DNA from: a virus | Virus record (IMG/VR): IMGVR_UViG_3300045119_000178 | Coordinates: 1 to 36,033 of that record | Length of the DNA stretch: 36,033 bases | Strand: one strand, 5' to 3' | Shown: piece by piece, positions 14,514-21,529 of the stretch | Layout: each line of letters begins with the position of its first letter | Numbering within the stretch: the first letter of the stretch is position 1 | The notes under the pieces: model-generated | Databases searched by the model: none | The model's input: only the letters and a program-made list of their open reading frames with translations | Told to the model about the DNA's origin: nothing | Program-made: the position numbers and the translations under genes

Positions 14514-14878
14514 GAACCGGAGACTTGATAGCAACTGCCGCGCAACCGATTGCCAAAGGAATAGATAGGATTCTCGGAACGGATGTGCAAAACTGCGGCG
14601 GATGCAAACAGATGCAGAACAATTTGAACCAAGGGATGAGCTTGGCCGATGCGGTCATTGCTCGCTGGTTCAGCGGTAAACAATCAAACGGAGGAAAACC
14701 AATGGGAAGGCCATACGTAGTCACGGAGCAGTTTGTAATTGAAGATGCAGAATCAACGCGAGACGCGATTGCTAAACACCTAGCCGGAGAGAGCGAAGCA
14801 ATATCACTCAACGCTCAAGTGCGTCCGCAGCCGCCGGGACAGTCTCCGCGCCCACAACAGCAATCGCCGGGAAAATAA
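14510..14878 (+). CDS. Hypothetical protein with CGGC motif, 122 aa
   Basis: I prefer the ATG at 14510, which overlaps the previous TGA, to the ATG at 14504. The N-terminal half contains GTDVQNCGGCKQMQNNLNQG, a Cys-pair motif next to a helix. The C-terminal 25 residues are Pro/Gln/Ser-rich and likely disordered. No family is recognised. Confidence 0.6.
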   Translation: MRTGDLIATAAQPIAKGIDRILGTDVQNCGGCKQMQNNLNQGMSLADAVIARWFSGKQSNGGKPMGRPYVVTEQFVIEDAESTRDAIAKHLAGESEAISLNAQVRPQPPGQSPRPQQQSPGK

Positions 14879-14932
14879 AGCCTTGCCGCACCGCGCCGAT
14901 CGAATGATATTTGATGAACTTCCCTTTAGAAC

Positions 14933-15406
14933 ATGGCTGCGGGTAGCGGAGGCGAAACACGATCATCGGTCAGCGCATGGACGGTTGATACTTATGCGAC
15001 GCATAACGAAGCCTTGCGCTCTGCGGAAGAGAAATTCCAACTCGAACGCGACAGGCGTTACACCGAAGTCAACATTGAGAAAGAAAAGGCGCTCAAGATC
15101 AAAGAGACCGCCGATTTAGCTGCGTTATCTCTTGCGCGCGACATTCAGATTTACAAGGACGAAAAAGCCAACGAACTGCGCGAACAAATCAACCGCGAGC
15201 GCGGTTTCTACGCTTCAAAAAATGACGTTACCGCTTCAGCAGAGAAAATAGAAGCTATCATTGCGCCTCTACTGACATACGTAAATCAGCAGCAAGGTCG
15301 CGGCGGCGGAATAAGCATGATGGGCGCGATTGTCGTTGGAGCTTTTATCGTGCTTTCTGGCATATCGGCTATCGCCGGACTTCTTTATGCAATGCTAAAA
15401 CCATGA
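14933..15406 (+). CDS. Coiled-coil protein with C-terminal membrane anchor, 157 aa
   Basis: Residues about 30-90 form a highly charged helical coiled coil (AEEKFQLERDRRYTEVNIEK). Residues about 127-152 are a strongly hydrophobic segment (MMGAIVVGAFIVLSGISAIA), with a short tail after it. The architecture suits a lysis-associated or membrane-anchored phage protein, but no holin family is recognised. ATGA overlap with the next membrane protein gene suggests co-function. Confidence 0.6.
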   Translation: MAAGSGGETRSSVSAWTVDTYATHNEALRSAEEKFQLERDRRYTEVNIEKEKALKIKETADLAALSLARDIQIYKDEKANELREQINRERGFYASKNDVTASAEKIEAIIAPLLTYVNQQQGRGGGISMMGAIVVGAFIVLSGISAIAGLLYAMLKP

Positions 15407-15708
15407 ACGGAACAACCACAAATCAGACACCCATAACCGTCGTTACAACGACTGTCGCATTTTTGGCAGCAATCTGCGTGTGGACGATTTGCTGGCTTGC
15501 CTATAAAGGAATCCAAATTCCCCCCGAACTAAATACTCTCACAGGAACGTTGTGCGGTTATTTAACGGGAGCATTGACAAAAACGACGCCAACGGAAACG
15601 CAGAGGCAGCCTCCGCCGATTCTATCCCCGTCTTTCGATAATCCGATGCCGGTTAAGCCGATCACTTCGGTTGCTGATCCTGTTCATACCGAAGAAGCTC
15701 CGAAATGA
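15403..15708 (+). CDS. Small membrane protein (holin candidate), 101 aa
   Basis: A hydrophobic segment (VTTTVAFLAAICVWTICWLA) lies near residues 12-32 and a second weak one at about 44-58 (TLTGTLCGYLTGALT). A Pro-rich tail follows. Size and topology fit a small holin. The ATGA overlap with the preceding anchor protein supports a shared lysis or membrane role. This is inference, since no holin motif is diagnostic. Confidence 0.55.
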   Translation: MNGTTTNQTPITVVTTTVAFLAAICVWTICWLAYKGIQIPPELNTLTGTLCGYLTGALTKTTPTETQRQPPPILSPSFDNPMPVKPITSVADPVHTEEAPK

Positions 15709-15763
15709 AAGCTTGCCAGCGAACCGATAGCGTGAGAGGCTAAGTTCCCAACGGAGTAAACTT

Positions 15764-15994
15764 ATGATGACATTTCTAACTTTGGCCTCCATCGCGTTTC
15801 CTGGCGGAGCAATAGGTTTGCTTTTCAAAATAGCAATCGTTTGCGTAATCGTTTGGGTGGTTTGGTCAATCGGTACTTGGCTTTTAGCCAAAAGCGGAAA
15901 GACCGTTCCCTATCCGCTGGTGATTATTTTCTGGGGCGTCGTGGCAATCATCATCATTTACTGGCTTTTCCAGTTGGTTCAATACATCTTATGA
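15764..15994 (+). CDS. Small two-helix membrane protein, 76 aa
   Basis: Two hydrophobic segments (IGLLFKIAIVCVIVWVVWSI and PLVIIFWGVVAIIIIYWLFQ) are separated by a short Lys-containing loop, like a class II holin. A GGAG ribosome site lies at 15752-15755 before the ATG. Its TGA overlaps the lipoprotein gene start. It is a second holin candidate next to the one at 15403. Confidence 0.6.
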   Translation: MMTFLTLASIAFPGGAIGLLFKIAIVCVIVWVVWSIGTWLLAKSGKTVPYPLVIIFWGVVAIIIIYWLFQLVQYIL

Positions 15995-16419
15995 AAACGC
16001 TCCGGCATCTACACCCGCTCGTAATCGCAGTCGTGTTCTACGGCTGCACGACCTTTCCAACGCCCGTCATCGACAGTCTGATTACGCTTGGGATCGGAGA
16101 ATTTCTTGGTCGGGGAATCACCGATAGCGCCAAAAGAACGCAGGTCGCAAATTACCTGGATGTCGCTGCGGTCGCGCTGCAATCCGTGTCCACTCAGCAA
16201 ACCCCGGCACAGCTTACTGCGCTCATATCGGGGTTCATCCCTGCCAGCGTCCGTGCGCAATATCCTGAAATCATGCTGGCTGTCACGAGCATCGTTATTC
16301 CGGTTTACGAGACAGCCTACGCCAAATACAGCGGCAACCTCACGAAGCTTTTAGGCATCACGAACGAGATCGGCGTTGACGTTCAGGCTGGCGCGGCACC
16401 TTACATTTCTCACTCATAA
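15991..16419 (+). CDS. Putative lipoprotein, 142 aa
   Basis: The ATG at 15991 overlaps the previous TGA. The N-terminus has basic residues, a short hydrophobic run (PLVIAVVFYG) and then Cys, a lipobox-like end. The mature part is helical and Ala/Gln/Thr-rich. Small lipoproteins in phage lysis regions are often outer spanins, but this one is longer than typical spanins. The function is unproven. Confidence 0.55.
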   Translation: MKTLRHLHPLVIAVVFYGCTTFPTPVIDSLITLGIGEFLGRGITDSAKRTQVANYLDVAAVALQSVSTQQTPAQLTALISGFIPASVRAQYPEIMLAVTSIVIPVYETAYAKYSGNLTKLLGITNEIGVDVQAGAAPYISHS

Positions 16420-16443
16420 ACCCAAACCGAAAGGAAAATCACA

Positions 16444-16620
16444 ATGACACCAGCAGAATTAGCCGAATTAAAAAGTCGCTGGAACTCGCTCAGGACGCAC
16501 CCAGTCAATCCGCAAAACATACAGATAGCCAAAGATCGAATCACGAAGGCGCTCGCGGGCTTGCCGCCCGAGTTTACGAATGACTTGATCGGCTTCATCA
16601 ACGCAGCATTGCCGCACTGA
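16444..16620 (+). CDS. Small hypothetical protein, 58 aa
   Basis: ATG at 16444 preceded by a clear AAAGGAAA ribosome site about 6 bases away, with TGA at 16618-16620. The product is mostly helical (PAELAELKSRWNSLR, then LAGLPPEFTNDLIGFI). No family is recognised, but the good ribosome site and spacing support it. Confidence 0.6.
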   Translation: MTPAELAELKSRWNSLRTHPVNPQNIQIAKDRITKALAGLPPEFTNDLIGFINAALPH

Positions 16621-16630
16621 AAGTTAAAGC

Positions 16631-16846
16631 GTGAACTTATTCCAACGTTGGGTAATCGACGCCTTACTAATCCTGCATAAACGTGCGCGTCACATCGAAG
16701 CCAAGCAGGACATCTTGCTTCAACATCTTGGAGCTGCACTTCCTCCAGAGTTGGTCAAGGCTGGCGAAGATTTATCGGTGAAAACGAAAGCTTTACAGGC
16801 GGCGCTCGACGCGCAGGCCCAACAACCAACACAGAAAGAACCATAA
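16631..16846 (+). CDS. Small helical protein, 71 aa
   Basis: GTG start. The N-terminus is hydrophobic-amphipathic (LFQRWVIDALLILHKRARHI). The rest is a Leu/Ala/Lys-rich helix (KAGEDLSVKTKALQAALDAQ) ending in Gln/Pro. No family is recognised. It is part of a run of small genes after the lysis-candidate region. Confidence 0.5.
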   Translation: MNLFQRWVIDALLILHKRARHIEAKQDILLQHLGAALPPELVKAGEDLSVKTKALQAALDAQAQQPTQKEP

Positions 16847-16850
16847 CATT

Positions 16851-17096
16851 ATGGCATCAGGAACAGAACAACTCGCAGTACTGACGCAGGAAGTGAAAGA
16901 CACAGATGGCGTCGTAGATAGCGCAACCGCGTTTATTTTGGGCGTGGCACAGAAAATCGCAGATGCGGTAGCAGCCGCAATGGCTGATGGTCTAACATCA
17001 GCTCAGCTACAACCGTTTAGCGATCTTGGCGCTGAAATGAAAGCCAAATCGGATACGCTAGCAGCGGCCATCGCTGGTCCGCCTCCGCCTCCATAA
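16851..17096 (+). CDS. Small Ala-rich helical protein with Pro tail, 81 aa
   Basis: The sequence has heptad-like Ala, Leu and Val spacing (EQLAVLTQEVKDTDG, then VAAAMADGL) and ends in six consecutive Pro or Gly/Pro residues. It resembles small phage coil proteins of unknown role. ATG at 16851, four bases after the previous stop. Confidence 0.55.
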   Translation: MASGTEQLAVLTQEVKDTDGVVDSATAFILGVAQKIADAVAAAMADGLTSAQLQPFSDLGAEMKAKSDTLAAAIAGPPPPP

Positions 17097-17098
17097 CC

Positions 17099-17326
17099 GT
17101 GGGCTTCATAGGCCCAATTCTAACCGCGATTGCGTCAGTTCTAGATATTTGGCGACATAATCTAGAACTGCGCAACTCGCCGGCAATGATAAAAAACAAA
17201 CTAGACATCGCCAGACAGCAAGCTGCCGATGCCGTGCGCAACGCTGAATCGGTGTTGGCAGATACTAACGCGACCCCTGCTCAACATGCCGACGCTCTCC
17301 GGCAACTGAGGCTCGCTGCAAGTTGA
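17099..17326 (+). CDS. Small helical protein, 75 aa
   Basis: GTG start two bases after the upstream stop. A short hydrophobic N-terminus (GFIGPILTAIASVLDIW) is followed by an Ala/Arg/Asp-rich helix. It could be membrane-associated. No family is recognised. Confidence 0.5.
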   Translation: MGFIGPILTAIASVLDIWRHNLELRNSPAMIKNKLDIARQQAADAVRNAESVLADTNATPAQHADALRQLRLAAS

Positions 17327-17342
17327 TAACCAAAACCAGCGC

Positions 17343-17567
17343 ATGAAGTGGCACTGCGTAATTTGCGGTGATCCGACTAATCGCCCGATAGAGGCGGTTT
17401 GGTGGCACTTGCGGCCACTTGAAGATCCGCGCGAGTGGTGGGGATTTATTCGCGGAACATACGCTACGTTTGGATTGCGCGCGGTTGTCACCTTGATTTC
17501 ACCGTTAGCAAACACGCTTATCCACTGGAAGTATCGCTTCCACAGACTAGAATTTCCTACGAGCTAA
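17343..17567 (+). CDS. Small Trp-rich CxxC protein, 74 aa
   Basis: The N-terminus KWHCVICGDP has a CxxC pair, and the rest is rich in Trp and aromatic residues. A hydrophobic stretch (LRAVVTLISPLANTLI) is present. The lipoprotein gene follows nine bases after its stop. The Cys pair and length suggest a real small protein, but no family is recognised. Confidence 0.45.
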   Translation: MKWHCVICGDPTNRPIEAVWWHLRPLEDPREWWGFIRGTYATFGLRAVVTLISPLANTLIHWKYRFHRLEFPTS

Positions 17568-17575
17568 AATCTATC

Positions 17576-17923
17576 GTGACAATCAAAGCCAAATCATCGT
17601 GCGCTCTTGTCATTATCATTTGGGTGCTGATTGGATACCTGCTATTTGGATGCTCTCATTTAACCGTCGCACCGAAGCCTGTAAATGCTCATGCGATAGC
17701 GTTCGACAAGAACACGCAAAACGCCGGGATCATCGACTGCGACACGCAGGGTTGCAAAGTCACACGGCTATGGCTCGACAAGTATCGGCAGCTTGAAACC
17801 ACTTTTAAGCAGACCTTCGCCGGCGACGTGAACATCAAGCCCGAAGGCGACCATTACCGGGCGCCATACGATTGCGTCGAGTTATTCACTCGATTGAAAG
17901 CGCAAGAGAGAGGATCTCCGTGA
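17576..17923 (+). CDS. Putative lipoprotein, 115 aa
   Basis: GTG at 17576 is preferred over the longer frame start, because it gives a good signal peptide: basic residues, a hydrophobic run (ALVIIIWVLIGYLLFG) and Cys25 in a lipobox-like context. The mature domain contains two further Cys (DCDTQGCKV) and is partly charged. It may act in lysis or at the outer membrane. Its stop overlaps the next tiny membrane gene as GTGA. Confidence 0.6.
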   Translation: MTIKAKSSCALVIIIWVLIGYLLFGCSHLTVAPKPVNAHAIAFDKNTQNAGIIDCDTQGCKVTRLWLDKYRQLETTFKQTFAGDVNIKPEGDHYRAPYDCVELFTRLKAQERGSP

Positions 17924-18018
17924 CTGCGTATTTCCACATTAACGGGATCAATGTTCTTGCGCTCGTCGCTTTGACGGCTGTTGCCGTTGCTTTAATCGTC
18001 CTGCTTCCATTAAAATGA
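17920..18018 (+). CDS. Tiny single-helix membrane peptide, 32 aa
   Basis: GTG start overlaps the previous TGA, with TGA at 18016-18018. About 20 residues (VLALVALTAVAVALIVLLPL) are hydrophobic after a polar N-terminus, and one Lys ends the peptide. This size and layout is common for small phage membrane peptides. Confidence 0.5.
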   Translation: MTAYFHINGINVLALVALTAVAVALIVLLPLK

Positions 18019-18044
18019 CAGAAATGAGGTCCGGATAAATAGCA

Positions 18045-18221
18045 ATGTTGACGAAAGAAGAACGAGAATTGCTGCGCGACACGAAGGATCGACTGAAGCG
18101 TCATTGGGCTGGCGTTGGCGACTACTCCACCGTCGAAGGGCTCGTTCAAATCATCGAACGCCTCGCCATGATGTACGGCCGCGCTTTTGTAAATCTCAAC
18201 CTCAATGAAACCAGAGAGTGA
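18045..18221 (+). CDS. Small hypothetical helical protein, 58 aa
   Basis: ATG at 18045 and TGA at 18219-18221. The protein is charged and helical (LTKEERELLRDTKDRLKRHW, then LVQIIERLAMMYGR). No family is recognised. It overlaps the next candidate gene. Confidence 0.5.
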   Translation: MLTKEERELLRDTKDRLKRHWAGVGDYSTVEGLVQIIERLAMMYGRAFVNLNLNETRE

Positions 18222-18384
18222 AGTGGTCATGGCAGCGCGGGCTCTCGTGACAAAGTTCGATGAAATTCACAAAGCGTGGCCGACGTACGCAATCGACGGC
18301 GGAAACTTTGGTCCAAGGCCGTACGATCAGGAATTGGACGCGCTAAGGGCTGCATTAAAAACTTACGAATATGCCAGATCATAG
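18205..18384 (+). CDS. Small hypothetical protein, 59 aa
   Basis: The frame from ATG 18205 to TAG 18382-18384 gives 59 aa (KPESEVVMAARALVTKFDE, then YDQELDALRAALKTYEY). An alternative ATG at 18229 has a better purine-rich ribosome site and gives 51 aa. The product is helical and unrecognised. Confidence 0.4.
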   Translation: MKPESEVVMAARALVTKFDEIHKAWPTYAIDGGNFGPRPYDQELDALRAALKTYEYARS

Positions 18385-18568
18385 AAAACTAACGCCTAAT
18401 CGCGCCGCCGCTGCCGTACGAAGCGAAATCCAATGCGAGATGGTCAGGCTGGAAGAAAAGACCAAGCAAGGCATAGCTTACGAGGCTATTTGGGAGCAGT
18501 TGCGCATCTTTATCGACGGCATGGCCCAGCGCGCGTCGGCTAAAAAAGGTGGTCTAGGCAGAAAGTGA
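18371..18568 (+). CDS. Small basic hypothetical protein, 65 aa
   Basis: ATG at 18371 within the previous gene's end. The Ala/Arg/Lys-rich product (NRAAAAVRSEIQCEMVRLEE) is likely helical with a disordered Lys/Gly end. No family is recognised. Confidence 0.45.
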   Translation: MPDHRKLTPNRAAAAVRSEIQCEMVRLEEKTKQGIAYEAIWEQLRIFIDGMAQRASAKKGGLGRK

Positions 18569-18575
18569 AATTCTG

Positions 18576-18866
18576 ATGAAATGCTCGGAATGTGGAGGAG
18601 AAATGGGAACGCATAGCCCATACTGTAGTTGGAGGCCGCTAGAGCGACGGTTGCTACGCGCCAGAGGTATCGACGGTTCCATGCAGGTAGTATCGACGAA
18701 CGAGGTCAAATTGGCCGAACGCGAACAAGTCCCATATTCAGAAGCGTTGCAGCAAACACGACCAAAACCCACGGTAGGCGAAATCATTTGGATGGTTCTA
18801 TTTTTGGCTCTAGTTGTGGCGGATTATCTTCTCGTCTGCGGCGTGATCCGCAAAATTAGCCAGTGA
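18576..18866 (+). CDS. Zinc-ribbon plus membrane-anchor protein, 96 aa
   Basis: The N-terminus KCSECGGEMGTHSPYC has a CxxC with a later Cys, fitting a zinc ribbon. Residues about 70-88 are hydrophobic (IIWMVLFLALVVADYLLVCG), an apparent C-terminal membrane segment. This tethered zinc-finger layout is unusual for a small phage protein. Its stop overlaps the next start (GTGA). Confidence 0.6.
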   Translation: MKCSECGGEMGTHSPYCSWRPLERRLLRARGIDGSMQVVSTNEVKLAEREQVPYSEALQQTRPKPTVGEIIWMVLFLALVVADYLLVCGVIRKISQ

Positions 18867-19057
18867 GAGATTTTATGAGGCGAAAAGGACATTCGGCCTT
18901 GAAAATTAAGAACGGTAGGTTGGATAGATTTGATCCAAGTCCCTCATTTTCGGAGCGATACTTATTAGCGCAAGAGGCCAGCTATTGGTGTAAGGACAAC
19001 CGCTTACCAATTACGGCCTTAAACGTCATTACTTATCTTTTCGGAGCGCGTAAATGA
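18863..19057 (+). CDS. Small hypothetical protein, 64 aa
   Basis: GTG start overlapping the previous TGA. The product is basic at the N-terminus (RDFMRRKGHSALKIKNGRLD) and mixed afterwards, with the segment YLLAQEASYWCKDN. No domain is recognised. Confidence 0.5.
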   Translation: MRDFMRRKGHSALKIKNGRLDRFDPSPSFSERYLLAQEASYWCKDNRLPITALNVITYLFGARK

Positions 19058-19073
19058 CAACCACAGTAGCCCG

Positions 19074-19295
19074 GTGAAATTGCTATTGCTCTTTCTGCTC
19101 GCAGGATGCTCGACAGACAATCATCCCGGTGCAATCGCATATCGGCACTATGAGTGGCGAAAGGGCGATTCAGGCAATTCTCAGTATCGCGTATGGAGAT
19201 ACGGCGACAGTCCGCTTGGCGTCTGGATTGATGCCGATGGTAGCCAGTGGCGCAAGATTGATAACGAGTTCCTGCCCTTGAACAAAAAACCGTAA
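19074..19295 (+). CDS. Putative small lipoprotein (o-spanin-sized), 73 aa
   Basis: GTG start, then KLLLLFLLAGCSTDN: a short signal with LAGC, a good lipobox. The mature chain is rich in Trp, Tyr, Gly and Asp. Length and lipobox resemble small outer-membrane lipoproteins of phage lysis cassettes, but an inner spanin partner is not recognised. It is the last rightward gene; the leftward operon ends 16 bases later. Confidence 0.6.
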   Translation: MKLLLLFLLAGCSTDNHPGAIAYRHYEWRKGDSGNSQYRVWRYGDSPLGVWIDADGSQWRKIDNEFLPLNKKP

Positions 19296-19311
19296 TTTGC
19301 AAAGACCGTCA

Positions 19312-19608
19312 CTATTTCGTGTTGTGCCGAACGAGCATATCGAGGATGTCCGCCTTAACTGCTTCAAGAGCGCCCACTACACCAAGAACGGTTAGCCTAT
19401 CACCTTCGCTGCAATAGCGTTTACAGACTGAATGAACCTCATTGTAAACCATTCCCGCCTCTGTAGCTTCGTCGTTGCCCGCAGGAGAAAACTTTCTGCC
19501 GCAACCTGAATCGCATTCCCAATAATCAGATCGAGTCCCGTCCTCATGGTCAATGTGTTTTAGGATTACCCTGCAATGGGCGCAGCAGGCCGCTTGATCG
19601 TTGCTCAT
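19312..19608 (-). CDS. Small Cys-rich zinc-binding protein, 98 aa
   Basis: The start overlaps the PAPS-reductase-like gene stop as ATGA. The protein begins SNDQAACCAHCRVILKHIDH and later has CDSGCGRK and CKRYC, so several Cys pairs could form a zinc-ribbon. It is the last leftward gene. No family is recognised. Confidence 0.6.
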   Translation of the reverse strand: MSNDQAACCAHCRVILKHIDHEDGTRSDYWECDSGCGRKFSPAGNDEATEAGMVYNEVHSVCKRYCSEGDRLTVLGVVGALEAVKADILDMLVRHNTK

Positions 19609-19640
19609 TTGTCTTTACCTTCTGGCACAGTTTGTAAAGA
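19605..19640 (-). repeat. Gene-end cassette, copy 5 (diverged)
   Basis: Minus-strand reading ends with GGTAAAGACAAATGA, matching copies 2 and 3, and encodes PEGKDK-stop. The upstream half differs from the consensus (GTGCCAGAAGG instead of ACAGTGGAGGG). It supplies the purine-rich site and overlapping start of the 98-aa gene. Confidence 0.6.
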
Positions 19641-20414
19641 CGCATCCAGCGCGCAGCCGCAGCCTCCCCAATCGTGTCGATCAAATGTTTCTCCGGCTTC
19701 GATGCGCTCGCGCAACATCCGCAAGGTCAGTGGCTTTTTCTTGCCATCGCCGCGACGGTCACTCATCACGCTGAAATCGCCCACCTGATCGCGTAAAGTT
19801 TGCTCTTGCGCTTCGTGAAACGCATAGCGTTCAGGAAAGCTTCGAAGTAGAAGCGCGAACTGCGCTTGTCCGGCTTTGACGCAGAAGCCGCCGCAGTTGT
19901 TGTGAGGGAATCCGAATTTGTAAAGCCTAGGCGGTTCGATGCCGATTGCTCGCAGTTCGTCCAACATCTGACATTTGTCCCACAGTGGCGGCTCGCACAT
20001 CGGAGCTTCGATATTCCACGTAGGTTTGGCTTTCCGTAGATAGTGCAGCCGATGTTCCTCAGTCCAATCAATCCCGATGTAACACGTTGTAGTCATTTCG
20101 AGCGTGTTTGCACGCATCCATTCGTCTAAGAGTTCGCGCTTGAGCTTTACAGAGCAGATCGGTGAGCGCGAATTTCCGATCAGTCCTTGCTTGGCGAACA
20201 ACTGCCACGGCGTCATTTCGCGTGAGATTCGAGTAATCGGAACGCCGAGATACTCTGAGCCTTCGCGCAGAAACCGATACAAATCTTCGTCCTCGATGAG
20301 CGTGTCGGCAAAGAGCAAAGTAACATTGTCGGGGCCATGCTTTTTTACCACTCGATCTGCGGCCCAGAACGAGCAGACTCCGCCACTGATGTGGACGACA
20401 TGATTCAAGTTCAC
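19605..20414 (-). CDS. PAPS-reductase/PP-loop family protein, 269 aa
   Basis: The GTG at 20414 is chosen because it overlaps the preceding TGA and gives a start just before NHVVHISGGVCSFW, the SGG-x-x-S PP-loop that binds ATP or PAPS. LLFADTLIEDEDLYRFL and SPICSVKLKRELL are typical of the phage PAPS-reductase-like family, and Cys pairs (NNCGGFC, GGCGC) are near the C-terminus. In cellular relatives this fold reduces PAPS or activates an oxygen for thiolation; the phage substrate is not known. The gene lies in the early operon next to zinc-ribbon and RusA genes, so nucleotide or DNA modification is possible. Confidence 0.8.
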   Translation of the reverse strand: MNLNHVVHISGGVCSFWAADRVVKKHGPDNVTLLFADTLIEDEDLYRFLREGSEYLGVPITRISREMTPWQLFAKQGLIGNSRSPICSVKLKRELLDEWMRANTLEMTTTCYIGIDWTEEHRLHYLRKAKPTWNIEAPMCEPPLWDKCQMLDELRAIGIEPPRLYKFGFPHNNCGGFCVKAGQAQFALLLRSFPERYAFHEAQEQTLRDQVGDFSVMSDRRGDGKKKPLTLRMLRERIEAGETFDRHDWGGCGCALDASLQTVPEGKDK

Positions 20415-20641
20415 AGTCCCGCTTCCCGCTCGTATTCGCGTTCTTGGAGCAGTTCGCAAGCTGGACATGGCGGATGATCCATTGAACATTGATGGTTCGG
20501 TCCGTAGTCGTTTGAAAACGTGGATTTCCGAGCGCCACACCATTTACAGCGTTGATAAATCTCAAACCACGGCGAACAGCAGTTTTCCCACCGGTGGCCT
20601 TGTTCGGCACAGCGAATCTGGTGGGTAGTCGGATCGCTCAT
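20411..20641 (-). CDS. Multi-Cys zinc-ribbon protein, 76 aa
   Basis: The ATG at 20641 overlaps the RusA-frame stop (ATGA), behind gene-end cassette copy 4. CKWC and CPAC pairs plus several other Cys and His (CAEQGHRW, CSMDHPPC) suggest two zinc sites. No known family is identified. Confidence 0.65.
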   Translation of the reverse strand: MSDPTTHQIRCAEQGHRWENCCSPWFEIYQRCKWCGARKSTFSNDYGPNHQCSMDHPPCPACELLQEREYEREAGL

Positions 20642-20677
20642 TCGTCTTTACACTCCATTGTAGCTTGTTCAGACTCA
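20638..20677 (-). repeat. Gene-end cassette, copy 4 (minus strand)
   Basis: Reverse-strand reading contains GTCTGAACAAGCTACA, then ATGGAGTGTAAAGA and the junction CGAATGA. Compared with copy 1 it has two mismatches over about 37 bases, although it is in the opposite operon 13 kb away. It encodes SEQATMECKDE-stop and the next gene's start. Confidence 0.8.
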
Positions 20678-20972
20678 ATTTCTATCAGCGTCCGCTCCTG
20701 CGAGTAGTGCGCGACTTTCTCTTGCGAGGTCTCGAAGATGATCCTCCACGGTTCATCGCCAGGTATGAGGCCAGCGTGTCTAAGGCCATCGAGAAGGTCT
20801 TTCGTTCCACCGGCGAAATTATCCGGGTCGACTGGGCGAACCCTGTAACCGATAAACCGGACAGTAACGCGCTGAACGCTTTTTTCTTTTCTCGCATTTG
20901 GGCTGTCCAATGCTGGCGTTTGGTGACGTTGAGGCTCGGAGTCCGATATTTGACGCTGATTGTGAGTTTCAT
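20638..20972 (-). pseudogene. rusA: RusA-family Holliday junction resolvase, split between two frames
   Basis: The N-terminal half is in one frame from ATG 20972 (KLTISVKYRTPSLNVTKRQ then HWTAQMREKKK, the PSLN and HW signature). The C-terminal half is in the -1 frame (VTVRFIGYRVRPVDPDNF, then KDLLDGLRHAGLIPGDE, with the conserved Asp-x-Asp-Asn). Joined at the A-tract they give about 111 aa, normal for RusA, which cuts Holliday junctions in phage recombination. The join lies in GAAAAAAG at about 20880-20887. Either -1 ribosomal frameshifting, a one-base change or an error explains it, so the pseudogene label is provisional. Confidence 0.6.
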
Positions 20973-21126
20973 GGTTGTCTGAGATGCCGCTGCGCTGCGC
21001 TGAAGATGCCCTGGGACCGCGTTTATCGTCCGGTTGAGCGAGTGATAGCTGCGGATTAGCTTCCCGGAAGCTTTTAGAACCGCTTACGGCGAATGTCCTA
21101 GCGAGCTGGCTGAAAAAGCTTTTCAT
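20638..21126 (-). CDS. Long frame upstream of and fused to the RusA C-terminus, 162 aa
   Basis: An ATG at 21126 overlaps the preceding stop as ATGA and opens the frame that runs uninterrupted into the RusA C-terminal half. The first 60 residues (KSFFSQLARTFAVSGSKSF, then a Gln/Ser/Arg-rich stretch) have no recognisable domain and look low-complexity. It may be a separate small gene whose true end was altered by the A-tract change, or a genuine N-terminal extension. It overlaps the RusA N-terminal frame. Confidence 0.4.
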   Translation of the reverse strand: MKSFFSQLARTFAVSGSKSFREANPQLSLAQPDDKRGPRASSAQRSGISDNHETHNQRQISDSEPQRHQTPALDSPNARKEKSVQRVTVRFIGYRVRPVDPDNFAGGTKDLLDGLRHAGLIPGDEPWRIIFETSQEKVAHYSQERTLIEIESEQATMECKDE

Positions 21127-21263
21127 ATTTCTACTTCGTAGGCTCGATGCGCGATCTTGTTGGCTTGAACGCTCTGAGGATTGCCGCCATGATTGCGAGC
21201 GCAAATGTCGAACAGCTCGCTCTGCGGAGCTTTAGCGGAGCAGTGTGGACCGTAGGCGCTCAT
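21123..21263 (-). CDS. Small hypothetical protein, 46 aa
   Basis: The start at 21263 overlaps the upstream stop (ATGA) and its TGA overlaps the next ATG at 21126. The product is short, begins SAYGPHCSAKAPQSELFD and includes ARNHGGNPQSVQA. No known family. The tight junctions support translation. Confidence 0.55.
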   Translation of the reverse strand: MSAYGPHCSAKAPQSELFDICARNHGGNPQSVQANKIAHRAYEVEI

Positions 21264-21529
21264 AACTTTGAATTTAGGGGCAACTCTGCATCCGTGGAAG
21301 CTTTCCGTTGCTTTGGAGACAGACGATGTTTGCATCTGCAAAGCGTAACCGTGTGCCAATTCTCTGCTGAAATACGCTCAACCACTCGACCGTCTTTAAT
21401 AAGATTTGCTATGAATTTCGCAGTGTCCTTTTTGTGATTCGGATCATCAACGCAAGCCGCAGTAACGCAACCGCAATCAGGCCACTTGCCGATATAGATG
21501 GGTAGTTTTAACCAATCGTTAGCGCTCAT
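21260..21529 (-). CDS. Small protein with Cys motifs, 89 aa
   Basis: The start at 21529 (ATGA overlap with the HNH gene stop) is preferred to the longer frame. The product has PDCGCVTAAC and LCRCKH, fitting metal-binding Cys pairs. The centre is Lys/Asp-rich and helical. No family is recognised. Confidence 0.55.
   Translation of the reverse strand: MSANDWLKLPIYIGKWPDCGCVTAACVDDPNHKKDTAKFIANLIKDGRVVERISAENWHTVTLCRCKHRLSPKQRKASTDAELPLNSKL

Noticed and set aside
19605-20543. Longer PAPS-like protein from 20543
   Set aside because: The extra 43 residues overlap another gene and look non-coding; GTG 20414 overlaps a stop.
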